Positions 6,203-12,493 of a stretch of DNA of 12,996 nt are shown one piece after another. The translations under genes were made by a program, and so were the position numbers. The notes under the pieces are model-generated. The model was not told where the DNA came from, ran no database searches, and worked only from the letters and a program-made list of their open reading frames with translations. The stretch lies in contig JBKPRX010000018.1 of NCBI GenBank assembly GCA_046734795.1, positions 1-12,996 of the forward strand, given 5' to 3'. The stretch is from JBKPRX01 sp046734795. Its GTDB lineage: Bacteria; Actinomycetota; Thermoleophilia; Gaiellales; Gaiellaceae. Positions within the stretch are counted from its first letter, which is position 1. Each line of letters opens with the position of its first letter.

Positions 6203-6850
6203 GTGAGCCGCGCGCGGATCCTTGTCGTGGACGATCACCCCCTGACGCGGGAGGCTCTCTCGTCCTTGCTCGTGCAGCATGGCTTCGAGGTCGCCGGCGA
6301 GGCGGCCGACGGTGACGGCGCCATCTCTGCGGCTGAGGAGCTCCAGCCGGACGTCGTTCTCCTCGACCTTTCGATGCCGGGCCTCGACGGGCTGAAGGCG
6401 CTGCCGCGCCTTCGCGCCGCTGCGCCGACGACCGAAGTCGTCGTCCTCACGGCTTCCGGAACCGAGGAGAATCTGCTCGCCGCAATCCAGGCCGGCGCCG
6501 CGGGCTACCTGCTGAAGACCGAGCCGCCGGAGCGGATCGCCGAGTTCCTGCGTGGCGTCGTGCGTGGCGAGGCCGCACTTTCTGGCGAGGTCGCGAGGCG
6601 GCTCCTCGAACGGGTCCGCACCGGTAACGGACGCGGCCACGGCGTACCCGACGAGATCGCCGCCGTTCTCTCGGCGCGCGAGGTGGAGGTCCTGCTCCTG
6701 CTCGACGAGCACCTGAGCACCGAAGAGATCGCCAAGCGCCTCTTCATCTCCGAGCACACCGTGCGCTCGCACGTGAAGAGTCTCTTGCGCAAGCTCGGAG
6801 TCTCCTCACGGCGCGAGGCGCTCGAATCGCTTTCAGTCGCGCGGCGTTGA
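6203..6850 (+). CDS. Response regulator, NarL/FixJ (LuxR-HTH) family
   Basis: 215 aa from GTG 6203. The receiver domain (residues 5-120) begins ILVVDDHPL with acidic Asp10/Asp11, the phospho-acceptor Asp55 in VVLLDLSMPGLDG, switch Thr83 (VVLTAS) and Lys105 (GYLLK). The C-terminal LuxR-type HTH (about 156-205) has the standard pattern LSAREVEVLLLL, STEEIAKRLFISEHTVRSHV and LRKLGV. It is a DNA-binding transcription regulator, presumably phosphorylated by the divergent kinase. The frame also offers TTG 6161 and ATG 6176. GTG 6203 is preferred because it puts the receiver at the usual distance from the N-terminus and leaves the 6169-6194 inverted repeat outside the coding region. ATG 6176 would overlap that repeat and has no ribosome binding site. 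The start remains the least certain point. Confidence 0.93.
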   Translation: MSRARILVVDDHPLTREALSSLLVQHGFEVAGEAADGDGAISAAEELQPDVVLLDLSMPGLDGLKALPRLRAAAPTTEVVVLTASGTEENLLAAIQAGAAGYLLKTEPPERIAEFLRGVVRGEAALSGEVARRLLERVRTGNGRGHGVPDEIAAVLSAREVEVLLLLDEHLSTEEIAKRLFISEHTVRSHVKSLLRKLGVSSRREALESLSVARR

Positions 6851-6863
6851 CCGCAGGTATCTC

Positions 6864-6898
6864 CCTCGCCGTGGGTGAACGATTTCGCCCGCGCGAGG
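6864..6898. terminator. Long hairpin after the response regulator gene
   Basis: CCTCGC (6864-6869) pairs with GCGAGG (6893-6898). After a bulged C6870, GT pairs with GC (one G-U), and GGGTGAA (6873-6879) pairs with TTCGCCC (6884-6890, one G-U) around the loop CGAT. This is about 15 bp in total and starts 14 bases after the regulator's stop. No U-tract follows, so it is a hairpin-type end signal or RNA-stabilising element rather than a textbook terminator. Confidence 0.5.
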
Positions 6899-6980
6899 CG
6901 AAGACAGAGCTGCCGCGAATCGCGAGACTACGGCCATCGTCCTTCTTCGCAGGTGGGACGCAGTTTTAGGCGATGGCGTC

Positions 6981-7009
6981 GAGACGGGGAGTCGAGAGGC
7001 TCCCGTCTC
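6981..7009. terminator. Hairpin downstream of the HDAC-family gene
   Basis: GAGACGGGGAG (6981-6991) can pair with CTCCCGTCTC (7000-7009) around GTCGAGAGG-type loop bases, with one bulged G; it lies just 3' of the deacetylase stop at 7013. A short CCTTT follows on the plus strand and no T-run on the minus strand. With the 6864-6898 hairpin it fills the 162-bp convergent gap between regulator and deacetylase, where I see no gene. Confidence 0.45.
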
Positions 7010-7012
7010 CCT

Positions 7013-7858
7013 TTAACCGTCGAATCCTTCGAGCGCGGCAGCGACGAGACCCGGGAGCGTCTCGAGCCGGTAGCCGCCCTCGAGCACTGCCGCGACCTGC
7101 GGCGCCATCGCCGCACAGCGACGCGCGAGCTCTCGGAAACCGTCGGCGGTGACGTTCATCTCGGCAAGCGGATCGTCGGCATGTGCGTCGAAGCCGGCCG
7201 AGACGAGCACCGCATCGGGCTCGAAGGCGGCGACAGCGGGCTCGACGACACGCTCGAAGGCATGAAAGTAGTCGGTGTCTCCGGAGCCGGCTGCGAGCGG
7301 AATGTTCAGCGTCGTCTCCGCTTGGTCGGTCGGCCCGCCGGTGCCGGGATAGAACGGCCATTGGTGGAGCGAGATGAACAAGACGCTGTCGTCCTCGCGG
7401 AAGATCGCATCTGTTCCGTTGCCGTGATGGACGTCGAAGTCGACGATCGCTATGCGGCCCGTACCGTCCGCCTGCAAAGCGCGCGCTGCGACCGCGATGT
7501 TGTTGAAGAGGCAGAAGCCCATCGCGCTCGCGGCGAGCGCGTGGTGGCCCGGCGGTCGCACGAACGCGAAACCACCGGTTCGTGCCGCTTCGATCGCCGT
7601 GCCGGCTGCGAGCACCGCAGCTTCGTAGGACGTGTCGGTGCAGATCGTGTCGCCGTCGAGCCACGTCGGACCTGTCGTCTCGTGCACGAGTTGCACGTAC
7701 TGCTCCGTGTGGCAGCGCAGAAGATCTTCCTCGGTTGCCGCCGTGCCCTCGCGCCAGTTCGGAAACGCCTCGAGCAACGCCTGCAGGCGTTCCGGCCGCT
7801 CCGGATGGTGTCCGGTCGGATGCAGTTGCGAGAACGCGGGGTGACTCAGGATGTCGAT
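7013..7858 (-). CDS. Histone-deacetylase-superfamily (arginase/deacetylase fold) amidohydrolase; non-canonical start
   Basis: About 281 aa if started at ATC 7858. Bacterial members remove acetyl groups from polyamines, acetoin-pathway proteins or other substrates with a single zinc ion. Visible motifs, in order: HPTGHHPERPERLQALL (13-29), RPPGHHA (His105/His106 region), DFDVHHGNGT (Asp142 and His144 zinc ligands), SLHQWPFYPGTG, SAGFDAH (Asp224 zinc ligand), DPLAEMNVT and LEGGY (Tyr263, transition-state Tyr). The catalytic set looks complete. The first ATG/GTG/TTG in frame is TTG 7777, which would delete the conserved HPERPERL region. The open frame upstream reaches a stop near 8006 without any ATG, GTG or TTG. 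ATC 7858 (giving 'MDILSHPAF', with GAGG about 10 bases before) or CTG 7849 (overlapping the upstream TGA as CTGA) are the candidates. It is last in the PlsC-exonuclease-DUF6457 operon. Confidence 0.88.
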   Translation of the reverse strand: MDILSHPAFSQLHPTGHHPERPERLQALLEAFPNWREGTAATEEDLLRCHTEQYVQLVHETTGPTWLDGDTICTDTSYEAAVLAAGTAIEAARTGGFAFVRPPGHHALAASAMGFCLFNNIAVAARALQADGTGRIAIVDFDVHHGNGTDAIFREDDSVLFISLHQWPFYPGTGGPTDQAETTLNIPLAAGSGDTDYFHAFERVVEPAVAAFEPDAVLVSAGFDAHADDPLAEMNVTADGFRELARRCAAMAPQVAAVLEGGYRLETLPGLVAAALEGFDG

Positions 7859-8085
7859 GGACGAACCGCCTCGGCGAGCTGGGCCACGCTTGCGCCGTTC
7901 GCGCGCGCGACGCCGACGAGGTAGCAGAGAAGCGGCGCGTTCCGGCGGTCGCCGCTCTCGTGTGCGGCGATCCGTGCGAGATCGAGCAGCGCAGTCACAT
8001 CGTCGTCAGCGAGCTCGAGCCGGGCCGGCTCGACACGGCCTGCTGCCGCGAGCTCGGCCGCGCGAGCTGCGAGCCAGTCGTTCAC
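7846..8085 (-). CDS. Small DUF6457-type protein
   Basis: 79 aa starting with GTG. The sequence MNDWLAARAAELAA, then DDDVTALLDLARIAAHESGD and NAPLLCYLVGVARA, matches my memory of the small actinobacterial DUF6457 family: MNDWL start, a LLDLAR-x-VAH block and NAPLL-x-YL. It is all-helical and lacks a signal peptide or membrane segment. In actinomycetes such proteins often sit near molybdenum-cofactor genes, but none is present here, so function is not inferred. It starts 9 bases after the exonuclease gene and its TGA lies inside the start region of the deacetylase gene, so it is part of that operon. No clear ribosome binding site is visible; translation may depend on upstream ribosomes. Confidence 0.8.
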   Translation of the reverse strand: MNDWLAARAAELAAAGRVEPARLELADDDVTALLDLARIAAHESGDRRNAPLLCYLVGVARANGASVAQLAEAVRPSTS

Positions 8086-8094
8086 GCGGCGATT

Positions 8095-8946
8095 CTACGG
8101 CGCGGTCGCTGCTCCGGTCTCGCCATGGGCGAGCGCCGCGAGCCTGTCCGCCAGCGCCCCCATCCCGAGCTGCCTTGCGTACTCGGACGCCTCCGCCCAG
8201 GTGGGTGTCCGGTGCGTGAGGGGAGGAAGGGGGGCGGAGGCGTCCATCGTCGCGATTCGCCGAAAGAGCCTCAGATCCTCTGCCTCAGCGGCGAAACGCC
8301 CTGCGTCGAGGGCGGCCTCGAGCGTCTTGTACTCGGACAGAACGTCAGCCGCCTTCTTCGGCCCGACTCCGCGTGCGCCCGGGATCCGGTCGGATGGATC
8401 GCCGCGCAGCGCGACGAAGTCGGGCACCTGCTCCGGCTCGACGCCGTAGCGTTCGCGCACTTCGGCCGGCCCTACACGCGCAAGCTCGCTCACACCGCGC
8501 GTCGGCTGCAAGATCGTCACGCGGTTGCTCGCGAGCTGAAAGGCATCGCGGTCCGAGGTCGCAACGAGCACGTCGTCCGGCCACGCGCGCGCCGCAGCCG
8601 CGAGGAAATCGTCGGCTTCGTATCCCCCTGCTTTCGCGCACGCGAAGCCGAACGATTCGACGAGCTTCGGCAGGAGGTCGAGCTGCTCGAGAAGCGCGTC
8701 GTCGAACTCACGCCCACCCTGGTAGCCCTCGAGCTCCTCGTGGCGATAGGTCGCGACGTCGAGCGTGTCCCAGGCGACGAGGACGGCCACGGGCCGCTCG
8801 TTTTCCCAGAGCCGGAGCAGCATGTTGGAGAAGCCGACGAGCGCACCCGATGGACGACCGCCCGCGCGCTTGATCGTCTTCGGCAGCGCGTGGTAGGCGC
8901 GGTGGGCGAGCGAGTCGCCGTCGACTGCGAGCAGGGCATCGCTCAC
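8095..8946 (-). CDS. Stand-alone 5'-3' exonuclease / flap endonuclease (PolA N-terminal type)
   Basis: 283 aa matching the 5' nuclease domain of DNA polymerase I without polymerase or proofreading parts. All nine acidic metal-site residues of the family can be placed: Asp9 (AVDGDSLAHRAYHA), Asp60 (VAWD; usually V-F-D), Glu110/Asp112/Asp113 (GYEADDFLA), Asp132/Asp134 (TSDRDAFQL) and Asp183/Asp186 (GDPSDRIPG). The helix-hairpin-helix that grips DNA is at about 187-203 (IPGARGVGPKKAADVL). It should cleave 5' flaps and RNA primers in two-metal chemistry. The GTG start overlaps the acyltransferase stop as GTGA, so the two are translationally coupled. Many actinobacteria carry such a short paralogue besides full PolA; which role it has here cannot be read. 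Confidence 0.92.
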   Translation of the reverse strand: MSDALLAVDGDSLAHRAYHALPKTIKRAGGRPSGALVGFSNMLLRLWENERPVAVLVAWDTLDVATYRHEELEGYQGGREFDDALLEQLDLLPKLVESFGFACAKAGGYEADDFLAAAARAWPDDVLVATSDRDAFQLASNRVTILQPTRGVSELARVGPAEVRERYGVEPEQVPDFVALRGDPSDRIPGARGVGPKKAADVLSEYKTLEAALDAGRFAAEAEDLRLFRRIATMDASAPLPPLTHRTPTWAEASEYARQLGMGALADRLAALAHGETGAATAP

Positions 8947-9554
8947 AGCGACTCTTCGAGCTCCGAGATCCGCGTCATCAGCCGATCGGTTACTTCGCGC
9001 GCAGCTTGGATCGTCGGGCGGTCGCGCAGATCGTCGGTCGGAATCGGATCGCCGTAGGCGACGCGGAGCCGGCCGAGCTTCGCGAGTCGGTCCGTGCCCT
9101 TCGTCGCCGCAGGAACGATCGGCACGCCCGCTTCGAGCGCGATGCGCGCAGCGCCCGATCGCGGCCGTGCCTCGTGTTTCTTCCGGAGTCCTTTCGATCT
9201 GCGCGTTCCTTCGGGAAACATCACGACGATGTTTCCTTCCTGCAGCAGCTGCACGGCCATCGCGACCGCTTCGCGGTCACCCTCTCCGCGCCGAACCGGA
9301 AACGCACCAGCCGAAGAGAGGAGCCAGCCGAGCGGCCACCAGAAGAGCTCGGCTTTCGCCATGAACTTGAGCTGGCGCCCGGGCCAGAGCGGCAGGCCGA
9401 GCGGCCAAGGGTCGAAGTTCGAGACGTGGTTCGCGGCCAGGACGAAGCCGCCCGCGGGAAGGCCGTCGCTCTGACGTGCCCGCAAGCGGTAGAGCCCGTA
9501 GAGAAAAGGCCAGCTCACAAGCGCAATCAGGCTGTAGATCGTGCTGTGCCGCAC
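8943..9554 (-). CDS. 1-acyl-glycerol-3-phosphate acyltransferase family protein (PlsC-like)
   Basis: 203 aa from GTG 9554. Family members transfer acyl chains from acyl-CoA or acyl-ACP to glycerolipid intermediates at the cytoplasmic membrane face. Motif I is NHVSNFD (42-48, the HX4D charge-relay pair His43 and Asp48). Motif II lies around FPVRRGEGD (85-93), motif III is FPEGTRRS (113-120) and motif IV is VPIVPAA (144-150). The N-terminal SLIALVSWPFLYGLYRL is a hydrophobic membrane helix. The exact acceptor (lysophosphatidate or another lipid) cannot be told from sequence. The GTG was chosen because it directly precedes the helix and has a -10-like element 6 bases upstream; the longer open frame upstream is antisense to topA. 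First gene of a four-gene operon. Confidence 0.92.
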   Translation of the reverse strand: MRHSTIYSLIALVSWPFLYGLYRLRARQSDGLPAGGFVLAANHVSNFDPWPLGLPLWPGRQLKFMAKAELFWWPLGWLLSSAGAFPVRRGEGDREAVAMAVQLLQEGNIVVMFPEGTRRSKGLRKKHEARPRSGAARIALEAGVPIVPAATKGTDRLAKLGRLRVAYGDPIPTDDLRDRPTIQAAREVTDRLMTRISELEESL

Positions 9555-9560
9555 TCGGCG

Positions 9561-9566
9561 AGTATT
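9561..9566 (-). promoter_or_regulatory. Candidate -10 element for the acyltransferase operon
   Basis: AATACT on the minus strand matches 4 of 6 of TATAAT and ends exactly 6 bases before GTG 9554. It lies in the 84-bp gap shared with the divergent topA promoter. No ribosome binding site is visible, consistent with a leaderless mRNA. Confidence 0.4.
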
Positions 9567-9626
9567 GACGACGCACGAGGGTGTAGCGAGGCGGTGCCGA
9601 ATTCGGGCCGGCTGGAAACCCCTCGC

Positions 9627-9632
9627 TAAGGT
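9627..9632 (+). promoter_or_regulatory. Candidate topA -10 element, overlapping a possible Shine-Dalgarno
   Basis: TAAGGT is a good actinobacterial -10 hexamer and ends exactly 6 bases before the topA GTG. The same bases continue as AAGGTGA (9628-9634), which could equally be a ribosome binding site with a short spacer. If it is the promoter, the mRNA is leaderless; if it is the ribosome site, the promoter lies further up in the 84-bp divergent gap. Confidence 0.45.
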
Positions 9633-9638
9633 GAAACG

Positions 9639-12233
9639 GTGGCTGCAACCAAGGAACGGCAGAAGCGACTCGTCATCGTCGAGTCGCCGGCGAAGGCAAA
9701 GACGATCGCTGGCTATCTCGGCGACGAGTTCGTCGTCGAGTCGAGCATCGGCCACATCCGCGACCTTCCGAACAAAGCCGCGGAGATTCCGGAGAAGCTG
9801 AAGAAGGAGCCGTGGGCGCGGCTCGGCGTAAACGTCGACCGCGATTTCGAACCGCTGTACATCGTCGATCCGGGCAAGCGGAAGACGGTCACGCAGCTGA
9901 AGAAGCACCTGGCCGATGCCAACGAGCTTCTGCTCGCAACGGACGAGGACCGCGAAGGCGAAGCAATTGCCTGGCATCTGCAGCAGGTCCTCCAGCCGAA
10001 GGTGCCCGTGCGGCGCATGGTGTTCCACGAGATCACGCGCGACGCGATTCAGCGCGCGCTCGGCGAGACGCGCGACATCGACGAGCGGCTCGTCGACGCG
10101 CAGGAGACCCGCCGCATCCTCGACCGGCTCTACGGCTACGAGGTCTCGCCTGTTCTCTGGAAGAAGATCATGCGCGGCCTCTCCGCAGGTCGGGTGCAAT
10201 CGGTTGCAACGCGACTCGTCGTCGAGCGCGAGCGTGAGCGCATCGCGTTCGTCGCCGGGCAGTGGTGGGATCTCGAGGCGACCTTCGATCCCGAGTCGTT
10301 CAAGGCGCAGCTCGTCGGCCTCGACGGAAAGCGGGTCGCGCAAGGACGCGACTTCGGCGCCGACGGAAAGCTCCGCAGCGACGAGCTCGTCTTGCTGGAC
10401 GAACAAGGCGCACGCAGCCTCGCCGATCGCGTTCGGGAGTCGTCGTTCACGGTGCGCCGCGTCGAGCAGAAGCCGTACGTTCGCCGCCCGAGCGCGCCGT
10501 TCATGACCTCGACGCTCCAGCAGGAAGCGAGCCGCAAGCTTCGCTTCAGCGCACAGACGACTATGCGCCTTGCGCAGCGGCTCTACGAGAACGGCTACAT
10601 CACGTATATGCGCACCGACTCGACGACGCTGTCGGAGTCGGCGCTTACCGCAGCGCGCAAGCAAGCGCGCGAGCTCTTCGGCGACGACTTCGTCCCGGAG
10701 AAGCCGCGGCGCTACGAGCGGAAGGTGAAGAACGCGCAGGAAGCGCACGAGGCGATCCGCCCCGCCGGCGATTCGTTCCGCACACCAGAGCAAGTCGCGC
10801 ACGAAGTCTCACGTGACGAGCTGCGCTTGTACGAGCTGATCTGGATCCGAACGCTCGCCTCGCAGATGGAGGATGCTCGTGGACAGACCGTGTCGTTGCG
10901 ACTCGCAGGTACGTCGTCTGCAGGCGAGGACGTCGAGTTCGGCGCCGCCGGCACGGTGATCACTTTCCGCGGGTTCCTCGCCGCGTACGAGGAAGGTCGC
11001 GACGACGCGCGTCCGTCCACCGACGAGGAGCGGCGACTGCCAAAGCTCGAGGAAGGCGACGAAGTGCACCTGCGTGAGATCGCCGCGCAAGGGCACGCGA
11101 CGAATCCGCCGCCGCGCTACACGGAAGCGTCGCTCGTCAAAGCGCTCGAAGAGCGCGGCATTGGCCGTCCGTCGACGTACGCGTCGATCATCGGCACGAT
11201 CCTCGATCGCGGCTACGTGTTCAAGCGCGACAACGCACTTGTCCCGACGTTCCTTGCATTCGCGGTCGTCGGTCTCTTGGAGCAGCACTTCGGCCAGCTC
11301 GTGGACTACGACTTCACCGCGCGACTCGAAGACGACCTCGATCGGATCGCCGCAGGCGACGAGCATCGCGTCGATTGGCTCCGGCGGTTCTACTTCGGCG
11401 AGAACGGAGACGGCGACGGCGGCGGATTGAAAGCGCTCGTGAGCGATCTCGGCGGCATCGACGCGCGCGAGATCAGCTCGGTCGAGATCGGCAACGGAAT
11501 CGTGCTGCGTGTCGGCCGCTATGGCCCGTACCTCGAACGAGACGGCGCCCGGGCGAACGTTCCCGAAGATCTGGTTCCAGACGAGCTGACCGTCGAGAAG
11601 GCCGAGGACCTTCTCGCGCAACCCTCCGGCGACCGATCGCTCGGCGCCGACCCGGAGACCGGTCACGAGCTCGTCGCGCGCACGGGCCGCTACGGCCCCT
11701 ACGTCACGGAAGTGCTACCGGACGGCGAAAAAGGCAAGCCGCGCACGGCATCGCTGTTCTCGTCGATGAACCTCGAGACTCTGAGCCTCCACGACGCGAT
11801 CCGCCTCCTGTCGCTTCCGCGTGTGCTCGGCGCAGACGCAACCGACGGCGAGGAGGTCGTCGCCCGCAACGGACGCTACGGGCCCTACGTCCAGAAGGGG
11901 TCCGAGACCCGGTCGCTCGAGCGCGAAGAGCAGCTCTTCGAGATCACGCTCGATGATGCGCTCGCGCTTCTCCGCCAACCGAAGCAGCGGCGCGGCCGGG
12001 GCCAGGCGAAGCCGCCGCTCCGCGAGCTCGGCGCCGATCCAGCAAGCGGCAAGCCCGTCGTCCTGAAGGAGGGTCGCTTCGGGCCCTATGTCACGGATGG
12101 AGAGACGAACGCCAGCCTGCGCGGGGGTGACACACCGGAGGCAATCACGCTCGAGCGGGCGGCTGAGCTCCTAGCCGATCGGCGGTCGCGCGAGCCCTCG
12201 ACGCCGAAGCGACAAAGACGTTCCGCTCGCTGA
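9639..12233 (+). CDS. topA: DNA topoisomerase I (type IA)
   Basis: 864 aa. Relaxes negative supercoils by single-strand passage, balancing gyrase. The TOPRIM domain (about 9-125) has the general-acid Glu15 in VIVESPAKAKTI and the metal site TDEDREGEAI (101-110; Asp102, Asp104, Glu106). A conserved LSAGRVQSVATRLVVERE lies at 181-199. The active-site Tyr323 is in GYITYMRTDSTTLS, followed by Arg325. NAQEAHEAIRP (365-375) and GIGRPSTYASI follow in the cleavage-strand gate. The C-terminal third (about 615-850) has four Toprim_Crpt-type repeats, each with GR[YF]GPY, at residues 626, 683, 745 and 812, and a basic tail. There are no Cys4 zinc fingers; this is the usual actinobacterial arrangement. 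The GTG start has an AAGGTGA just upstream. Monocistronic as far as visible. Confidence 0.97.
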   Translation: MAATKERQKRLVIVESPAKAKTIAGYLGDEFVVESSIGHIRDLPNKAAEIPEKLKKEPWARLGVNVDRDFEPLYIVDPGKRKTVTQLKKHLADANELLLATDEDREGEAIAWHLQQVLQPKVPVRRMVFHEITRDAIQRALGETRDIDERLVDAQETRRILDRLYGYEVSPVLWKKIMRGLSAGRVQSVATRLVVERERERIAFVAGQWWDLEATFDPESFKAQLVGLDGKRVAQGRDFGADGKLRSDELVLLDEQGARSLADRVRESSFTVRRVEQKPYVRRPSAPFMTSTLQQEASRKLRFSAQTTMRLAQRLYENGYITYMRTDSTTLSESALTAARKQARELFGDDFVPEKPRRYERKVKNAQEAHEAIRPAGDSFRTPEQVAHEVSRDELRLYELIWIRTLASQMEDARGQTVSLRLAGTSSAGEDVEFGAAGTVITFRGFLAAYEEGRDDARPSTDEERRLPKLEEGDEVHLREIAAQGHATNPPPRYTEASLVKALEERGIGRPSTYASIIGTILDRGYVFKRDNALVPTFLAFAVVGLLEQHFGQLVDYDFTARLEDDLDRIAAGDEHRVDWLRRFYFGENGDGDGGGLKALVSDLGGIDAREISSVEIGNGIVLRVGRYGPYLERDGARANVPEDLVPDELTVEKAEDLLAQPSGDRSLGADPETGHELVARTGRYGPYVTEVLPDGEKGKPRTASLFSSMNLETLSLHDAIRLLSLPRVLGADATDGEEVVARNGRYGPYVQKGSETRSLEREEQLFEITLDDALALLRQPKQRRGRGQAKPPLRELGADPASGKPVVLKEGRFGPYVTDGETNASLRGGDTPEAITLERAAELLADRRSREPSTPKRQRRSAR

Positions 12234-12493
12234 ACGGTTCTCCAACTTTTCGTCCGACCCCGCGTACTACTCTGTGGAGGTCGGTTGAGTCAAAACCGCC
12301 CTGCTCGCGTTCTCGAACCTCGTCGGTGGGAATGTGTTTCGGAGCGGAGACTCGAGCGATTGTGGGGCGCTGGTTTCCCCCTGGTAATGCGAGGAAGTCC
12401 GACATACAGTGCGAAGGTTTGTGAATCGCGAAGAGCCCGAGTCGAACGAGCCCGAGTCGAAATGGGCGCACCGAAAGGACTGAAGAGAGCCAC
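12234..12493 (+). other. Long leader between topA and rpoD with repeats and alternative hairpins
   Basis: 260 bases without a convincing gene. A reading frame from TTG 12285 (GGAGG at 12276-12280 only 4 bases before) to TGA 12497 would give 70 Arg-rich residues whose stop overlaps the rpoD start as TTGA. Its third-position GC is only about 50 percent and it uses AGA, GTA and CGA codons, unlike its neighbours, so it is more likely untranslated leader or at most an upstream ORF. CCGACC (12254-12259) can pair with GGTCGG (12279-12284), covering part of the GGAGG. CGGTT (12282-12286) can pair with AACCG (12294-12298); the two pairings exclude each other. A TACTCT at 12268-12273 and a TACAGT at 12405-12410 are possible -10 elements. 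Confidence 0.4.
12433..12461 (+). repeat. 14-bp direct repeat in the rpoD leader
   Basis: GAGCCCGAGTCGAA occurs twice (12433-12446 and 12448-12461), separated by one base, ending 32 bases before the rpoD start. It may be a duplicated protein-binding site or a simple slippage product. Confidence 0.75.

Noticed and set aside
6158..6772. Upstream extension of the kinase frame on the minus strand
   Set aside because: Antisense to the response regulator; the kinase has a good Shine-Dalgarno before ATG 6157.
7582..9057. Plus-strand open frame of 491 codons opposite the deacetylase, DUF6457 and exonuclease genes
   Set aside because: It crosses three real minus-strand genes and shows only low-complexity Arg-rich translation; a shadow.
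9555..10802. Upstream extension of the acyltransferase frame on the minus strand
   Set aside because: It is antisense to topA; no start signal or domain, and the acyltransferase fits the family from GTG 9554.
12390..12412. GAGGAAGTCCG, resembling the conserved 5' P4 motif of RNase P RNA
   Set aside because: The true rnpB 3' end is at window position 1-67 and no other RNase P elements surround this match; chance similarity.
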